Source: DATJGS01 sp035494735 (GTDB lineage Bacteria; Eisenbacteria; RBG-16-71-46). From it: a DNA stretch of 64,000 nt. The stretch spans positions 1 through 64,000 of the forward strand of contig DATJGS010000009.1 in assembly GCA_035494735.1 (NCBI GenBank). The letters run 5' to 3'. Shown here in pieces: positions 1 through 7,668 of this stretch. Under the pieces are notes generated by a model that searched no databases, was not told where the DNA came from, and saw only the letters and a list, made by a program, of their open reading frames with translations. Position 1 is the first letter of the stretch. Every line of letters begins with the position of its first letter. A program made the translations under genes and the position numbers.

Positions 1-2
1 CG

Positions 3-545
3 CTGCTCGCCGAGGCGCGCGCGCTCGTGCTCTCCGACTACGGCTACGACTCGGTGACGCCGGCCCTGGCGGGCGCCGCGACGCGCGGGCGGCGCCGGCT
101 CACGGTCGGGCTCGACGCGCGCTACCGGCTCGTCGCGTATCGCGGCGTCACGCTGGCCACGCCGAACGAGGGCGAGGCCGCGGCCGCCGCCGGGATCGAG
201 GTGCGCGACGAGCGCGACCTGGCGCGGGTCGCGCGCCTGCTGCGCGCGCGGCTCGGCGCCCGCCACCTCGTGATCACGCGCGGGCGCGACGGCCTCACGC
301 TGTGGAACGCGCGCGCCGTCAGTCTGGCCGCCCACGGCGGCGCCGAGGCCGTGGACGTGACGGGTGCGGGCGACGCGGTCGTGGCCGCGGCGACGCTGGC
401 CCTGGCCGCGGGCGCGCCCGCGCTCGAGGCCGCGGCGCTGGCCAACGTCGCGGGCAGCGTCGCGGTCGGCCGGCGCGGCGCGGTCGCCGTCGCCGCCGCG
501 GACCTGGTGCGCGCGTTGCGCCCGCGGCGCGGGGCCGCGAGCTGA
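3..545 (+). CDS. hldE1/rfaE1: D-glycero-beta-D-manno-heptose-7-phosphate kinase (RfaE1/HldE kinase domain), 5'-truncated by the window
   Basis: This is a PfkB-family sugar kinase whose beginning lies before the window; about 180 C-terminal residues are visible. It opens with the acceptor-binding stretch VLSDYGYD, followed by TPNEGEA and the C-terminal PfkB signature DVTGAGDAVVAA, which carries the anion hole and the catalytic Asp. These features are typical of heptose-7-phosphate kinase, which makes heptose-1,7-bisphosphate on the way to ADP-heptose for LPS inner core. The assignment among PfkB kinases rests on the next gene, which is the matching nucleotidyltransferase and overlaps this stop (TGATG). 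In E. coli the two activities are one protein (HldE); here they are separate, coupled ORFs. The frame runs open to the window edge, so any internal GTG start (for example at 27) should not be taken as the real start. Confidence 0.85.
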   Translation: MLAEARALVLSDYGYDSVTPALAGAATRGRRRLTVGLDARYRLVAYRGVTLATPNEGEAAAAAGIEVRDERDLARVARLLRARLGARHLVITRGRDGLTLWNARAVSLAAHGGAEAVDVTGAGDAVVAAATLALAAGAPALEAAALANVAGSVAVGRRGAVAVAAADLVRALRPRRGAAS

Positions 546-1036
546 TGCGCGCCGCAGAGCGCGTCGTCGCGCGCGCCGAGGCCCGCGCCATCGTCGACGC
601 GTGGCGCGCCGCCGGGCAGCGCGTCGTGCTCGCGAACGGCGTGTTCGACCTGCTGCACGTGGGCCACGCCCGCTATCTGAACGCGGCGCGCGCGCTCGGC
701 GACCGGCTCGTCGTGGCCGTCAACGGCGACGCGAGCGCGGCCGCGCACAAGGGGCCGGGCCGGCCGGTGATGGGCGTGCGCGATCGCACCGCGCTGATCG
801 CGGCGCTGCGCGCCGTCGATCTCGTGGTGGCGTTCGACGAGCCGACCGTGGACGCGCTGCTCGCGGAGCTGCGTCCGGCGGTGCACGCGAAGGGCACCGA
901 CTATCGCCCCGACACGGTGCCCGAGCGCGCGACGGTGGCGGCGCTCGGCGGCGTGACCGCGATCGCCGGCGATCCCAAGGCGCACGCCAGCCGCGAACTG
1001 GTGGAGCGCATCCGCGCGCGTGGAGCGCGCTCGTGA
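545..1036 (+). CDS. hldE2/rfaE2: D-glycero-beta-D-manno-heptose 1-phosphate adenylyltransferase (RfaE2/HldE C domain)
   Basis: 163 aa cytidylyltransferase-like enzyme that should adenylate heptose-1-phosphate to ADP-heptose. The N-terminal NGVFDLLHVGH (HVGH at about residues 38-41) is the nucleotide-binding HxGH motif. RDRTALIAALRAVDLVV and the later KGTDY..DTVPE segment match the RfaE2 family. The length is right for a free-standing domain. The ATG at 545 overlaps the kinase stop as TGATG, indicating translational coupling. The stop overlaps the GTG of the glycosyltransferase that follows, so the whole LPS-core group probably forms one transcript. Confidence 0.92.
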   Translation: MRAAERVVARAEARAIVDAWRAAGQRVVLANGVFDLLHVGHARYLNAARALGDRLVVAVNGDASAAAHKGPGRPVMGVRDRTALIAALRAVDLVVAFDEPTVDALLAELRPAVHAKGTDYRPDTVPERATVAALGGVTAIAGDPKAHASRELVERIRARGARS

Positions 1037-2088
1037 GCGCGCGGCTGCTCGCGCTCCGGCCGCGCGCGCTGGGCGACGTCGTGCTGATCACGCCGGCGCT
1101 GCGCGCGCTGCTCGCCGGCCACCCGGGCGCCACGCTCGAGGTCGTGACCGAGCCGCGCTACGCGCCGTTGCTCGAGCCGCTGCCCGGCGTCGCGAAGATC
1201 TGGCCGCTCGAGCGCAGCGTGCGCGGCACCCTCGCGCTGATCGCGGCCCTGCGCCGCCGCCGGTTCGATCTCGTCGTGGATTTCTTCGGCAATCCGCGCA
1301 CGGCGCTGATTGCCGCGTGGTGCGGCGCGGCGACGAGCGTGGGCTACGCGTTGCGCGGCCGCGGTCGCGCGTACCGCCGCGCCGTGCCGCGCACGGCGCT
1401 CGTGCTCGACGCAGCCGGCCGGCCGCGCCGCGAGCACGCCGCGGCCACGCACGTGCGCCTCGCGCTCGCGGCCGGCGGGCGGGCGGACGGCCTCGACCCG
1501 CGGCTCGCGCCGCACTCGGCCGATGGCGCGCGCGCGGACGAGCTGCTCGCGCGCGCCGGCGTCCGCGCGCCCGAGGAGACGGTCGGGCTCGTGGCCGCCG
1601 GCACGTGGCCGGCGAAGACGTGGCCCGCGGTCAACGCCGGGCGGCTCGCGCGCCTCGTCGCCGAGGCCGGGCGCGACGTGCTGCTGCTGGCCGGACCGGG
1701 CGAGGACGACGTGACGGACACGGTGCGGCGCCACGCGCCGGGTGTTCGCGTGCTGCCGCCGTGCGGCGTCGCCGAGCTGGCCGCGGTCATCGCGCGCCTC
1801 GGCGCGGTCGTCGGCACGGACTCCGGGCCGATCCATCTCGCGGCCGCGTTCGGTCGCCCGACGTTCGCCTGGTTCGGACCGACCGATCCCGACACCTGGG
1901 CGCCGCGCGGCGACGCGCACGCCGTGTGGCGCACGACGCTGCCCTGCCGCGGCTGCGACCGGACGCGCTGTCCGCACTGGAACTGCATGCCCGAACTGAC
2001 GGCCGAGGCGGCCGCGACGCGCGTGCTCGCACACCTGGAGCGCCATGGACGAGCGGCTGCCGATCTCCGTCCTGCTGCTGGCGCGTGA
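1033..2088 (+). CDS. glycosyltransferase family 9 (heptosyltransferase-like)
   Basis: 351 aa GT-B glycosyltransferase of family GT9 (WaaC/WaaF/WaaQ type), which transfers heptose from ADP-heptose to LPS core. The N-terminus RPRALGDVVLITPALRAL is the typical GT9 opening. LDLVVDFFGNPRTAL-like sequence follows, and the C-terminal donor-binding region contains GTDSGPIHLAAAFGRPTFAWFGPTDP, the signature of the family. A Cys cluster (PCRGCDRTRCPHWNCM) near the C-terminus also occurs in many heptosyltransferases. The GTG at 1033 gives a GTGA overlap with the upstream stop, and the end overlaps the next gene by 44 nt. The neighbouring ADP-heptose genes support heptose as the donor. The exact acceptor is not knowable from sequence. 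Confidence 0.9.
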   Translation: MSARLLALRPRALGDVVLITPALRALLAGHPGATLEVVTEPRYAPLLEPLPGVAKIWPLERSVRGTLALIAALRRRRFDLVVDFFGNPRTALIAAWCGAATSVGYALRGRGRAYRRAVPRTALVLDAAGRPRREHAAATHVRLALAAGGRADGLDPRLAPHSADGARADELLARAGVRAPEETVGLVAAGTWPAKTWPAVNAGRLARLVAEAGRDVLLLAGPGEDDVTDTVRRHAPGVRVLPPCGVAELAAVIARLGAVVGTDSGPIHLAAAFGRPTFAWFGPTDPDTWAPRGDAHAVWRTTLPCRGCDRTRCPHWNCMPELTAEAAATRVLAHLERHGRAAADLRPAAGA

Positions 2089-2824
2089 CGAGGCGGCGCG
2101 GCTCGCCGCGCTGCTGCCCACGCTCGCGTTCGCGGCCGAAGTCGTCGTGGTCGTGGACGCGGCCTCGCGCGACGCGACGCGCGACGTGGCCGAACGCCTG
2201 GGCGCCCGCGTGTTCACGCGCGCGCTGGACGGCTTCGGCGCGCAGCGCGCGTTCGCGCTCGCCCAGTGCACGCAGCCCTGGGTGCTGTGGATCGACGGCG
2301 ACGAACGTCTCGACGACGCCGCGCGCGCCGACGTCGCGCGCCGCGTGCGCGATCCCGGCGCGTGCCGCTCGTTCGACGTGCACCGCGTGACGTATTTCCT
2401 CGGGCAGCGCATCCGCTACTGCGGCTGGCAGGGCGAGCGCGTGCGCCGTCTGTTCGCGCGCGACGGCGCGCGCTTCGACGCCGCGCCGGTGCACGAGCGC
2501 GTCGACGTGCCCGGCCCGCACGGCCGGCTCGCCGGGGTGCTCGAACACCACAGCTACGCGACGTGGGGCGAGTGCCGCGACAAGCTCGTGCGCTACGCCG
2601 CGGCCGGCGCCGAGAAGGCGGGCGGACAGGGGCGCCGCGCCGGGCCGCTCGATCCGCTGGTGCGGCCGCCGCTGCGCTTCCTGCGCATGTACGTCCTGCA
2701 GCTCGGATTTCTCGACGGGGCGGCCGGTCTGATGGTGTGCCTGCTGGCGGCGGCCCAGGTGTTCCTCAAGTACGCGGAGCTGTGGGCCGGGCGGCGCACG
2801 CCGGGCGGGGACGGGCCGCGATGA
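2045..2824 (+). CDS. glycosyltransferase family 2, WaaE/KdtX-like
   Basis: 259 aa GT-A fold glycosyltransferase. The N-terminus PISVLLLARDEAARL and VVVVDAASRDAT hold the nucleotide-sugar binding region. LWIDGDERL supplies the DxD-type metal site (about residues 81-83). The pattern RVFTRALDGFGAQRAFAL and the H-rich H...ERVDV segment are typical of the WaaE/KdtX LPS-core subfamily (beta-1,4-glucosyltransferase in Klebsiella). The C-terminal 50 residues are hydrophobic (FLRMYVLQLGFLDGAAGLMV), suggesting membrane association. It overlaps GT9 upstream by 44 nt and the next gene by an ATGA. Substrate is unknown. Confidence 0.88.
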   Translation: MDERLPISVLLLARDEAARLAALLPTLAFAAEVVVVVDAASRDATRDVAERLGARVFTRALDGFGAQRAFALAQCTQPWVLWIDGDERLDDAARADVARRVRDPGACRSFDVHRVTYFLGQRIRYCGWQGERVRRLFARDGARFDAAPVHERVDVPGPHGRLAGVLEHHSYATWGECRDKLVRYAAAGAEKAGGQGRRAGPLDPLVRPPLRFLRMYVLQLGFLDGAAGLMVCLLAAAQVFLKYAELWAGRRTPGGDGPR

Positions 2825-3897
2825 ACGTGTGCTTCTTCGGCGCGTACGATCCTTCGTATCCGCGCAATCGCATCCTGCGCGAGGGGCTGCATCGCGCGGG
2901 CGTCGGTGTGATCGAGGTGTGCGCGTATCGCAGGCGCGGCTTGAGCCGCCACGCCCGGCTCGCGCTCGCGTTCCTGCGCCACGGCCGCGCGGCCGACATC
3001 GTGTTCGTGCCCGAGTTCCGCCACAAGGACGTGCCGCTCGCCGCGACGCTCAAGGGCCGGCGTCCGCTCGTGTTCGATCCGCTCGTGTCGCGCCACGACA
3101 CGCTGGTGCGCGACTGGGGGCTGCACGCCGAAGGTTCGGCGCAGGCCCGCTGGAACGAGATGCTGGACCGGAAAACGATGCGCCGCGCGGATCTCGTGCT
3201 GTGCGACACATGGGCGCACGGGGCGCTGTTCGAGAGCCTGGGCGTGTCGCGGGCGCGGCTGCGCCGCGTGCTGGTCGGCGCCGAGGACGCGTTCTTCGCC
3301 GTGCCGCCGCCCGTCGACTCCGGGCCGGTGCGCATCGTCTACGTCGGCGGTTTCCTGCCGCTGCACGGCGTGCCCGCGGTGATCGAGGCGCTGGCCCAAC
3401 TCGAGCGCGACGCGGCGTCGCTGCCCGAGTTCCGCGTGGAGTTCGTGGGCAAGGGCATCGAATTCGCGCGCGCCCGCGAGCTGGTCGAGCGCCTCAAGGT
3501 GCAGCGCGTCGACTTCGCCGGCCCCGTCGAGTACGCCGATTCGCCGCGCGTGCTGGCCGACGCGCACATCGTGCTCGGCGCGTTCGGCGCGAGCGACAAG
3601 GCCGGGCGCGTGATCCCGCACAAGGTCTATCAGGGCGTCGCCGCGGGGCGCGCCGTGCTGACCGGGGACGGCGCCGGCCTGCGCGAGGTGTTCGAGCCCG
3701 GCGTCCATCTCGACGCCGTCGTGCGCGACCAGCCCGCGGCCATCGCGCAGGGGCTGCGCATCCTCATCGGCGACGCGGCGCGCCGCGCGCGGCTGGGCGC
3801 GGCGGGCCGCGCGCGCGCCGTCGACGTGGCCACGCCGCAACGCATCGGCGAGTCGCTGCGCGCCGCGCTGACGGGCGAAGGGAGCGCGGCGCCGTGA
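2821..3897 (+). CDS. GT4-type (GT-B) glycosyltransferase
   Basis: 358 aa. The N-terminal half (VCFFGAYDPSYPRNRILREGL) and the C-terminal half (RIVYVGGFLPLHGV, FVGKGIEF, KVYQGVAAGRAVLTGDGAGLREVFEPG) form the two Rossmann domains of a GT4-like retaining glycosyltransferase. Usual GT4 proteins carry an E-x7-E motif; here the equivalent place reads A.DKAGRVIPHKVYQGVAAG, so the sequence is somewhat divergent. ATGA overlap at the start and GTGA at the end place it in the LPS/polysaccharide operon. Donor and acceptor cannot be assigned. Confidence 0.82.
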   Translation: MNVCFFGAYDPSYPRNRILREGLHRAGVGVIEVCAYRRRGLSRHARLALAFLRHGRAADIVFVPEFRHKDVPLAATLKGRRPLVFDPLVSRHDTLVRDWGLHAEGSAQARWNEMLDRKTMRRADLVLCDTWAHGALFESLGVSRARLRRVLVGAEDAFFAVPPPVDSGPVRIVYVGGFLPLHGVPAVIEALAQLERDAASLPEFRVEFVGKGIEFARARELVERLKVQRVDFAGPVEYADSPRVLADAHIVLGAFGASDKAGRVIPHKVYQGVAAGRAVLTGDGAGLREVFEPGVHLDAVVRDQPAAIAQGLRILIGDAARRARLGAAGRARAVDVATPQRIGESLRAALTGEGSAAP

Positions 3898-4997
3898 ACG
3901 TCGCCCATCTCGACACCGGCCGCACGTGGCGTGGCGGACAGGCCCAGGTGCTGCTGCTCATGCGCGGGCTGCGCGCGCGCGGTCACGCGAGCACGCTGCT
4001 CGCCCCGGACGGCCCGCTCGCGGAGCGGGCGCGCGCCGAGTCGTTCGCGCACGTGCGCTGGGAGGGGCGCGGCGACCTCGACGTGGCCGCGGTGTGGAGC
4101 GGCGCGCGCGCGCTCAAGCGCGTGGCGCCCGACGTCGCGCACTGTCACAGCGCGCATGCCCACGCGCTCGGCGTGCCGGCGGCGCGCCTGGCCGGCGTGC
4201 CCGGCGTCGTCGTGTCGCGGCGCGTCGACTTCCGCGTCGCGACGCAGCCGTTCAGCCGGATCAAGTACCGCTTCCCGGTGGACCGCTACCTGTGCATCAG
4301 CCGCGGCGTGGCCGACGTGCTGCGCGCGGCCGGCCTGCCTGAACGCCGTCTCGCGCTCGTGCCGAGCGGCATCGAGCTGCCGCGCGACGACGAGCCGGCG
4401 CCCGACCTGCGCGCCACGCTCGGGCTCGCGGCCGGCGCGCCGATCGTGGGCACGGTCGCGGCGCTCGCGCCGCACAAGGACCACGCCACGCTGCTCGCCG
4501 CCGCGGCGCGCGTCGTGCGCGCGCGCCCGGACGCGCACTTCGCGTGGATCGGCGAGGGCGAGTGCCGGCCGGCGCTGGAACGCGAGCGCGCCGCGCTCGG
4601 CCTCGAGGCGCACGTGCACGTGATGGGCTTCCGCCCGGACGCGCGCGCGCTGATGCGCCAGTTCACGCTGTTCGCTTTGTCCTCGCACCTCGAGGGGCTG
4701 TGCACGTCGCTCCTCGACGCCGAGGCGCGCGGCGTGCCGATCGTGGCGACGCGCGTGGGCGGCATTCCCGACGTGATCGAGGACGGCGCGAACGGACGAC
4801 TCGTGGCGCCGCGCGATCCGGCCGCGCTCGCGGACGCACTGCTCGCCGCGCTCGCGGATGCGGGCACGCGCGCACGCTGGGCCGCCGAAGGCCGGCGCCG
4901 CGTCGAGGCGTTCAGCGCCGACGCCATGGTCGCGGGCACGCTCGCCCAGTACCAGGCCGTGCTCGCCGAGCGCGCGGGGTCGCGTGCGACGGCCTGA
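3894..4997 (+). CDS. GT4 family glycosyltransferase (WecA-associated/LPS type)
   Basis: 367 aa GT-B enzyme. The N-terminus VAHLDTGRTWRGGQAQVLLLMRGL has the GG loop that contacts the donor. The C-terminal domain has PHKDHATLLAAAARV, HVMGFRPDARALMRQF and the Glu-containing loop SSHLEGLCTSLLDAEARGVPIVATRVGGIPDVI, the E-x7-E type signature of GT4. The GTG at 3894 overlaps the previous stop (GTGA). It is the last glycosyltransferase before the polymer ligase, consistent with addition of outer core or O-unit sugars. Specificity is unknown. Confidence 0.9.
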   Translation: MNVAHLDTGRTWRGGQAQVLLLMRGLRARGHASTLLAPDGPLAERARAESFAHVRWEGRGDLDVAAVWSGARALKRVAPDVAHCHSAHAHALGVPAARLAGVPGVVVSRRVDFRVATQPFSRIKYRFPVDRYLCISRGVADVLRAAGLPERRLALVPSGIELPRDDEPAPDLRATLGLAAGAPIVGTVAALAPHKDHATLLAAAARVVRARPDAHFAWIGEGECRPALERERAALGLEAHVHVMGFRPDARALMRQFTLFALSSHLEGLCTSLLDAEARGVPIVATRVGGIPDVIEDGANGRLVAPRDPAALADALLAALADAGTRARWAAEGRRRVEAFSADAMVAGTLAQYQAVLAERAGSRATA

Positions 4998-6204
4998 CTG
5001 GGCGCCGGGCGAACCCGGCCGGGGCGGCGGCGCGCTGGCCGTCGCGCAGGGCGCGCTGCTCGCGCTGAGCTTCACGCTGCCGTTCAGCATCGCACTGACC
5101 GAGGGCGCGCTGATCCTGGGGCTGATCGCGCTCTCGGTCAGCGTGGCGCGCGGCCGCCGGCTCACGATCGCGCCGTCGTGGTTGCTTCCCGCCAGCGCGC
5201 TGCTCGTCGCGTGCTGGCTCGTGAGCAGCGCGTTCAGCCAGGAGCCGGCGTCGTCGTTCTTCCACGTGCGCAAGCTCTACGCGCTCCTGCTCATCGTGCT
5301 GGCCGCCGAAGCGACGCGGGAGCCGAACGTGCGCCGGCGCGTCGTCCCGCTGCTGCTGGCCGGCGCCATCCTCACGACCGCGGTTGGACTTCTGATCTAC
5401 GCGGTCAGCGTGACGCGCGATCCGGGCTATCGCATGAAGTCCCTGCTCTCGAACCAGATGACGTCGGGCGGCGTGCTCGCCGGCGCGCTGTTGTGGGCGC
5501 TCGGCCAGGCCGCCGGCCGGCGCGACGGGAGGCGCTGGATCTACGCCGCGCTGCTGATCCCGCTCGCGCTCGGCCTCGTGCTGACCCAGACGCGCAGCCA
5601 CTGGCTGGGCGCGGCGGTCGGCGCGGTCGTGATCCTGGTGGCGCTGGCGCCGCGCTGGTGGTGGACGGTGCCGGTCGCGTTCGCGGCGCTCGCCAGGTTC
5701 GGCCCGCCACGCCTGGTGGCGCGGCTCTACAGCATCGTCGACCCGCACGATCCGGGGAACCAGGGACGGCTGTCGATGTGGCGCTCGGGTCTCGACATCA
5801 TCCGCGATCATCCGTGGATCGGCGTCGGCTGCCAGGATCTGCTGGCGCTGTACCGCCGCTACCGCTATCCCGATTGGACGTTCGAAAGCGGGCATTTTCA
5901 CAACAACTTCGTGCAGATCGCGGTCATGACCGGAGTCATCGGACTCTTGGCGTTCGTGTTCTGGCTGGTCGCGGCCGCGCGACAGCTGCTGCGCGGCCGC
6001 CGCGCGGCGCGGGGTGGCCCGGACGTCGGGCTCGCCGCCTCGGCGCTCGCGGTGTTTGCCGCGTTGCTCGTTTCGGGACTGTTCGATTTCACGTTCGGGG
6101 ACGCCGAAGTCGTCTATCAGAGCTACCTGGCGATCGGGCTCGCATGCGCATTGCTTGCATCGCAGGAGGGGTCGGGCGCCGCCGCCGGCGGGCCCCAGCC
6201 TTGA
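4984..6204 (+). CDS. O-antigen ligase/polymerase family membrane protein
   Basis: About 406 aa with some ten hydrophobic segments. It matches the Wzy_C/WaaL architecture: many short helices, a TQTRSHWLG motif at the start of a mid-protein helix, and a large periplasmic loop ending in GHFHNNFVQIAVMTGVIGL, where the His-Asn motif lines the active site of O-antigen ligases. It should join undecaprenyl-linked glycan to lipid A-core at the periplasmic face. The GTG at 4984 (14-nt overlap with the GT4 stop) is the most upstream plausible start; the frame is open further back, but that part is a shadow of the GT4 gene. It closes the LPS cluster. Confidence 0.85.
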   Translation: MRRPDWAPGEPGRGGGALAVAQGALLALSFTLPFSIALTEGALILGLIALSVSVARGRRLTIAPSWLLPASALLVACWLVSSAFSQEPASSFFHVRKLYALLLIVLAAEATREPNVRRRVVPLLLAGAILTTAVGLLIYAVSVTRDPGYRMKSLLSNQMTSGGVLAGALLWALGQAAGRRDGRRWIYAALLIPLALGLVLTQTRSHWLGAAVGAVVILVALAPRWWWTVPVAFAALARFGPPRLVARLYSIVDPHDPGNQGRLSMWRSGLDIIRDHPWIGVGCQDLLALYRRYRYPDWTFESGHFHNNFVQIAVMTGVIGLLAFVFWLVAAARQLLRGRRAARGGPDVGLAASALAVFAALLVSGLFDFTFGDAEVVYQSYLAIGLACALLASQEGSGAAAGGPQP

Positions 6205-6230
6205 CGCTCCGTTCCGGGGCGGGTTAGCTT
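6201..6230 (+). promoter_or_regulatory. candidate vegetative promoter for rseP
   Basis: TTGACG (6201-6206), an 18-bp spacer and TAGCTT (6225-6230), in the only gap between the LPS cluster and rseP. The -35 overlaps the stop of the O-antigen ligase. The same pattern recurs upstream of other operon heads in this window. Confidence 0.5.
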
Positions 6231-6264
6231 CGACAACCACGCGCGAGTCAAGGAGTTGCCACGC

Positions 6265-7668
6265 ATGGGAAACGTATTGCCTTCGATCGTCCACGTGCTC
6301 GCCGGGATCGGCCCGGGAATCGGGCTGCTCGGGATCGTGATCTTCGTCCACGAGCTCGGCCACTTCCTGGCGGCCAAGGCGCGGGGCGTCACGGTCCTGC
6401 GCTTCTCGCTCGGGTTCGGCCCCGCGCTGCTCGCGGTCCATCGTGGCGGCACCGAGTACCGGCTGTCGTGGGTCCCGCTCGGCGGCTACGTGCAGATGGC
6501 CGGCGACAGTCCGGGCGAAGACGGCTCGATGCCGGCGACGCCGAAGGAATACCTGTCGCATCCCTGGCAGGGCCGGATGCTGATCGCGGTCGCGGGGCCG
6601 CTCGCGAACCTGATCACCGCGTTCCTGGTCGTCGTCGTCGTCGGGATGACGGGGACTTCGTACTCGGATGCGCCCAATATTCTGGGCGCCGTTTCCGATA
6701 CGAGCCTCGCGTACCAAGCCGGGCTGCGCGAGGGCGACCGCATCGTGACGGTCGACGGACAGCGGACCTCGAGTTGGCTGCGCATCTTCCTGGCGGCCGG
6801 CAAGCGCACGGGGCAGCCCCTCGATCTGGGCGTCGAGCGCGGCGCGACGCCCATCTCCGTGCACGTACCGGGAGCGCTGCGCGAGCCGGTGATGTCGAGC
6901 ATTCACCGGCCCGACGATCCGCCGGTGGTCGGCGCGGTCGTCACCGGGATGCCGGCGTACAAGGCCGGGCTGCGCGAGGGCGACCGCATCCTCGCGGTGA
7001 ACGGCCGGCCCATCCGCGTGTGGAACGACCTGCCGCAGTCGCTGAAGGGCCAGGTCGACAAGGCGGTGACGCTGCGCGTCGAGCGCGGCGGCCAGGACTT
7101 CGACGTGAGCGTCACGCCGATCAACCCGGAGGGTGGCGCCGGCGACCCGCCGCGCATCGGCATCGAAGCGCCGCGCCACGAGGTCTACATCGACCGCCAT
7201 ACGTTCCTCGAGTCCGTCGACATTGGATTCCACGAGACGATTGCGCTCGTGGGAAGCGTGTACGGCGGGATGTGGCTGACGGTGTCGCGTCCGCTGTACT
7301 ACCGCGAGTACCTGGGCGGACCGTTGTTCATCGCCCAGGCCGCGAGCGAGCAGGCGCGGCGCGGCCTCGATTCGTACCTGCAGTTCCTGGCGCTCATCAA
7401 CGTCGCCATCATGGCGTTCAACCTGCTTCCGCTCCCGGTGCTGGACGGCGGGCACATCGTGCTCGCGCTGCTGCAGGCCGTGCGCCGCCGTTCGCTGTCG
7501 GCTCGCGCCTACCTGCAGTTCCAGCGCGTCGGACTGGTGGTGCTCGGCACCCTGTTCATCCTGATCCTGGCCAACGACCCGTGGCGGTGGATCCAGCGCC
7601 AGCGCGCGCTCGATCGCGCGCCCCATCCGGCTCCTCGGGAGAAGACGGTTGCCCCTTCGCCACCGTAG
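6265..7668 (+). CDS. rseP: RIP metalloprotease RseP (site-2 protease)
   Basis: 467 aa membrane zinc protease that cleaves transmembrane anti-sigma factors and signal-peptide remnants. HELGH at about residues 29-33 is the zinc-binding motif in the first helix. The third ligand region NLLPLPVLDGGHIVL sits near residue 385. Between them lie two PDZ-like domains, seen as repeated YQAGLREGDRIVTVDG and YKAGLREGDRILAVNG. AGGAG at 6251-6255 is 9 nt before the ATG at 6265, which favours this start over the TTG three codons earlier. It leads an envelope block: the TTG of the Omp85 gene lies 20 nt inside its 3' end. In many bacteria rseP precedes bamA in the same way. Confidence 0.95.
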   Translation: MGNVLPSIVHVLAGIGPGIGLLGIVIFVHELGHFLAAKARGVTVLRFSLGFGPALLAVHRGGTEYRLSWVPLGGYVQMAGDSPGEDGSMPATPKEYLSHPWQGRMLIAVAGPLANLITAFLVVVVVGMTGTSYSDAPNILGAVSDTSLAYQAGLREGDRIVTVDGQRTSSWLRIFLAAGKRTGQPLDLGVERGATPISVHVPGALREPVMSSIHRPDDPPVVGAVVTGMPAYKAGLREGDRILAVNGRPIRVWNDLPQSLKGQVDKAVTLRVERGGQDFDVSVTPINPEGGAGDPPRIGIEAPRHEVYIDRHTFLESVDIGFHETIALVGSVYGGMWLTVSRPLYYREYLGGPLFIAQAASEQARRGLDSYLQFLALINVAIMAFNLLPLPVLDGGHIVLALLQAVRRRSLSARAYLQFQRVGLVVLGTLFILILANDPWRWIQRQRALDRAPHPAPREKTVAPSPP

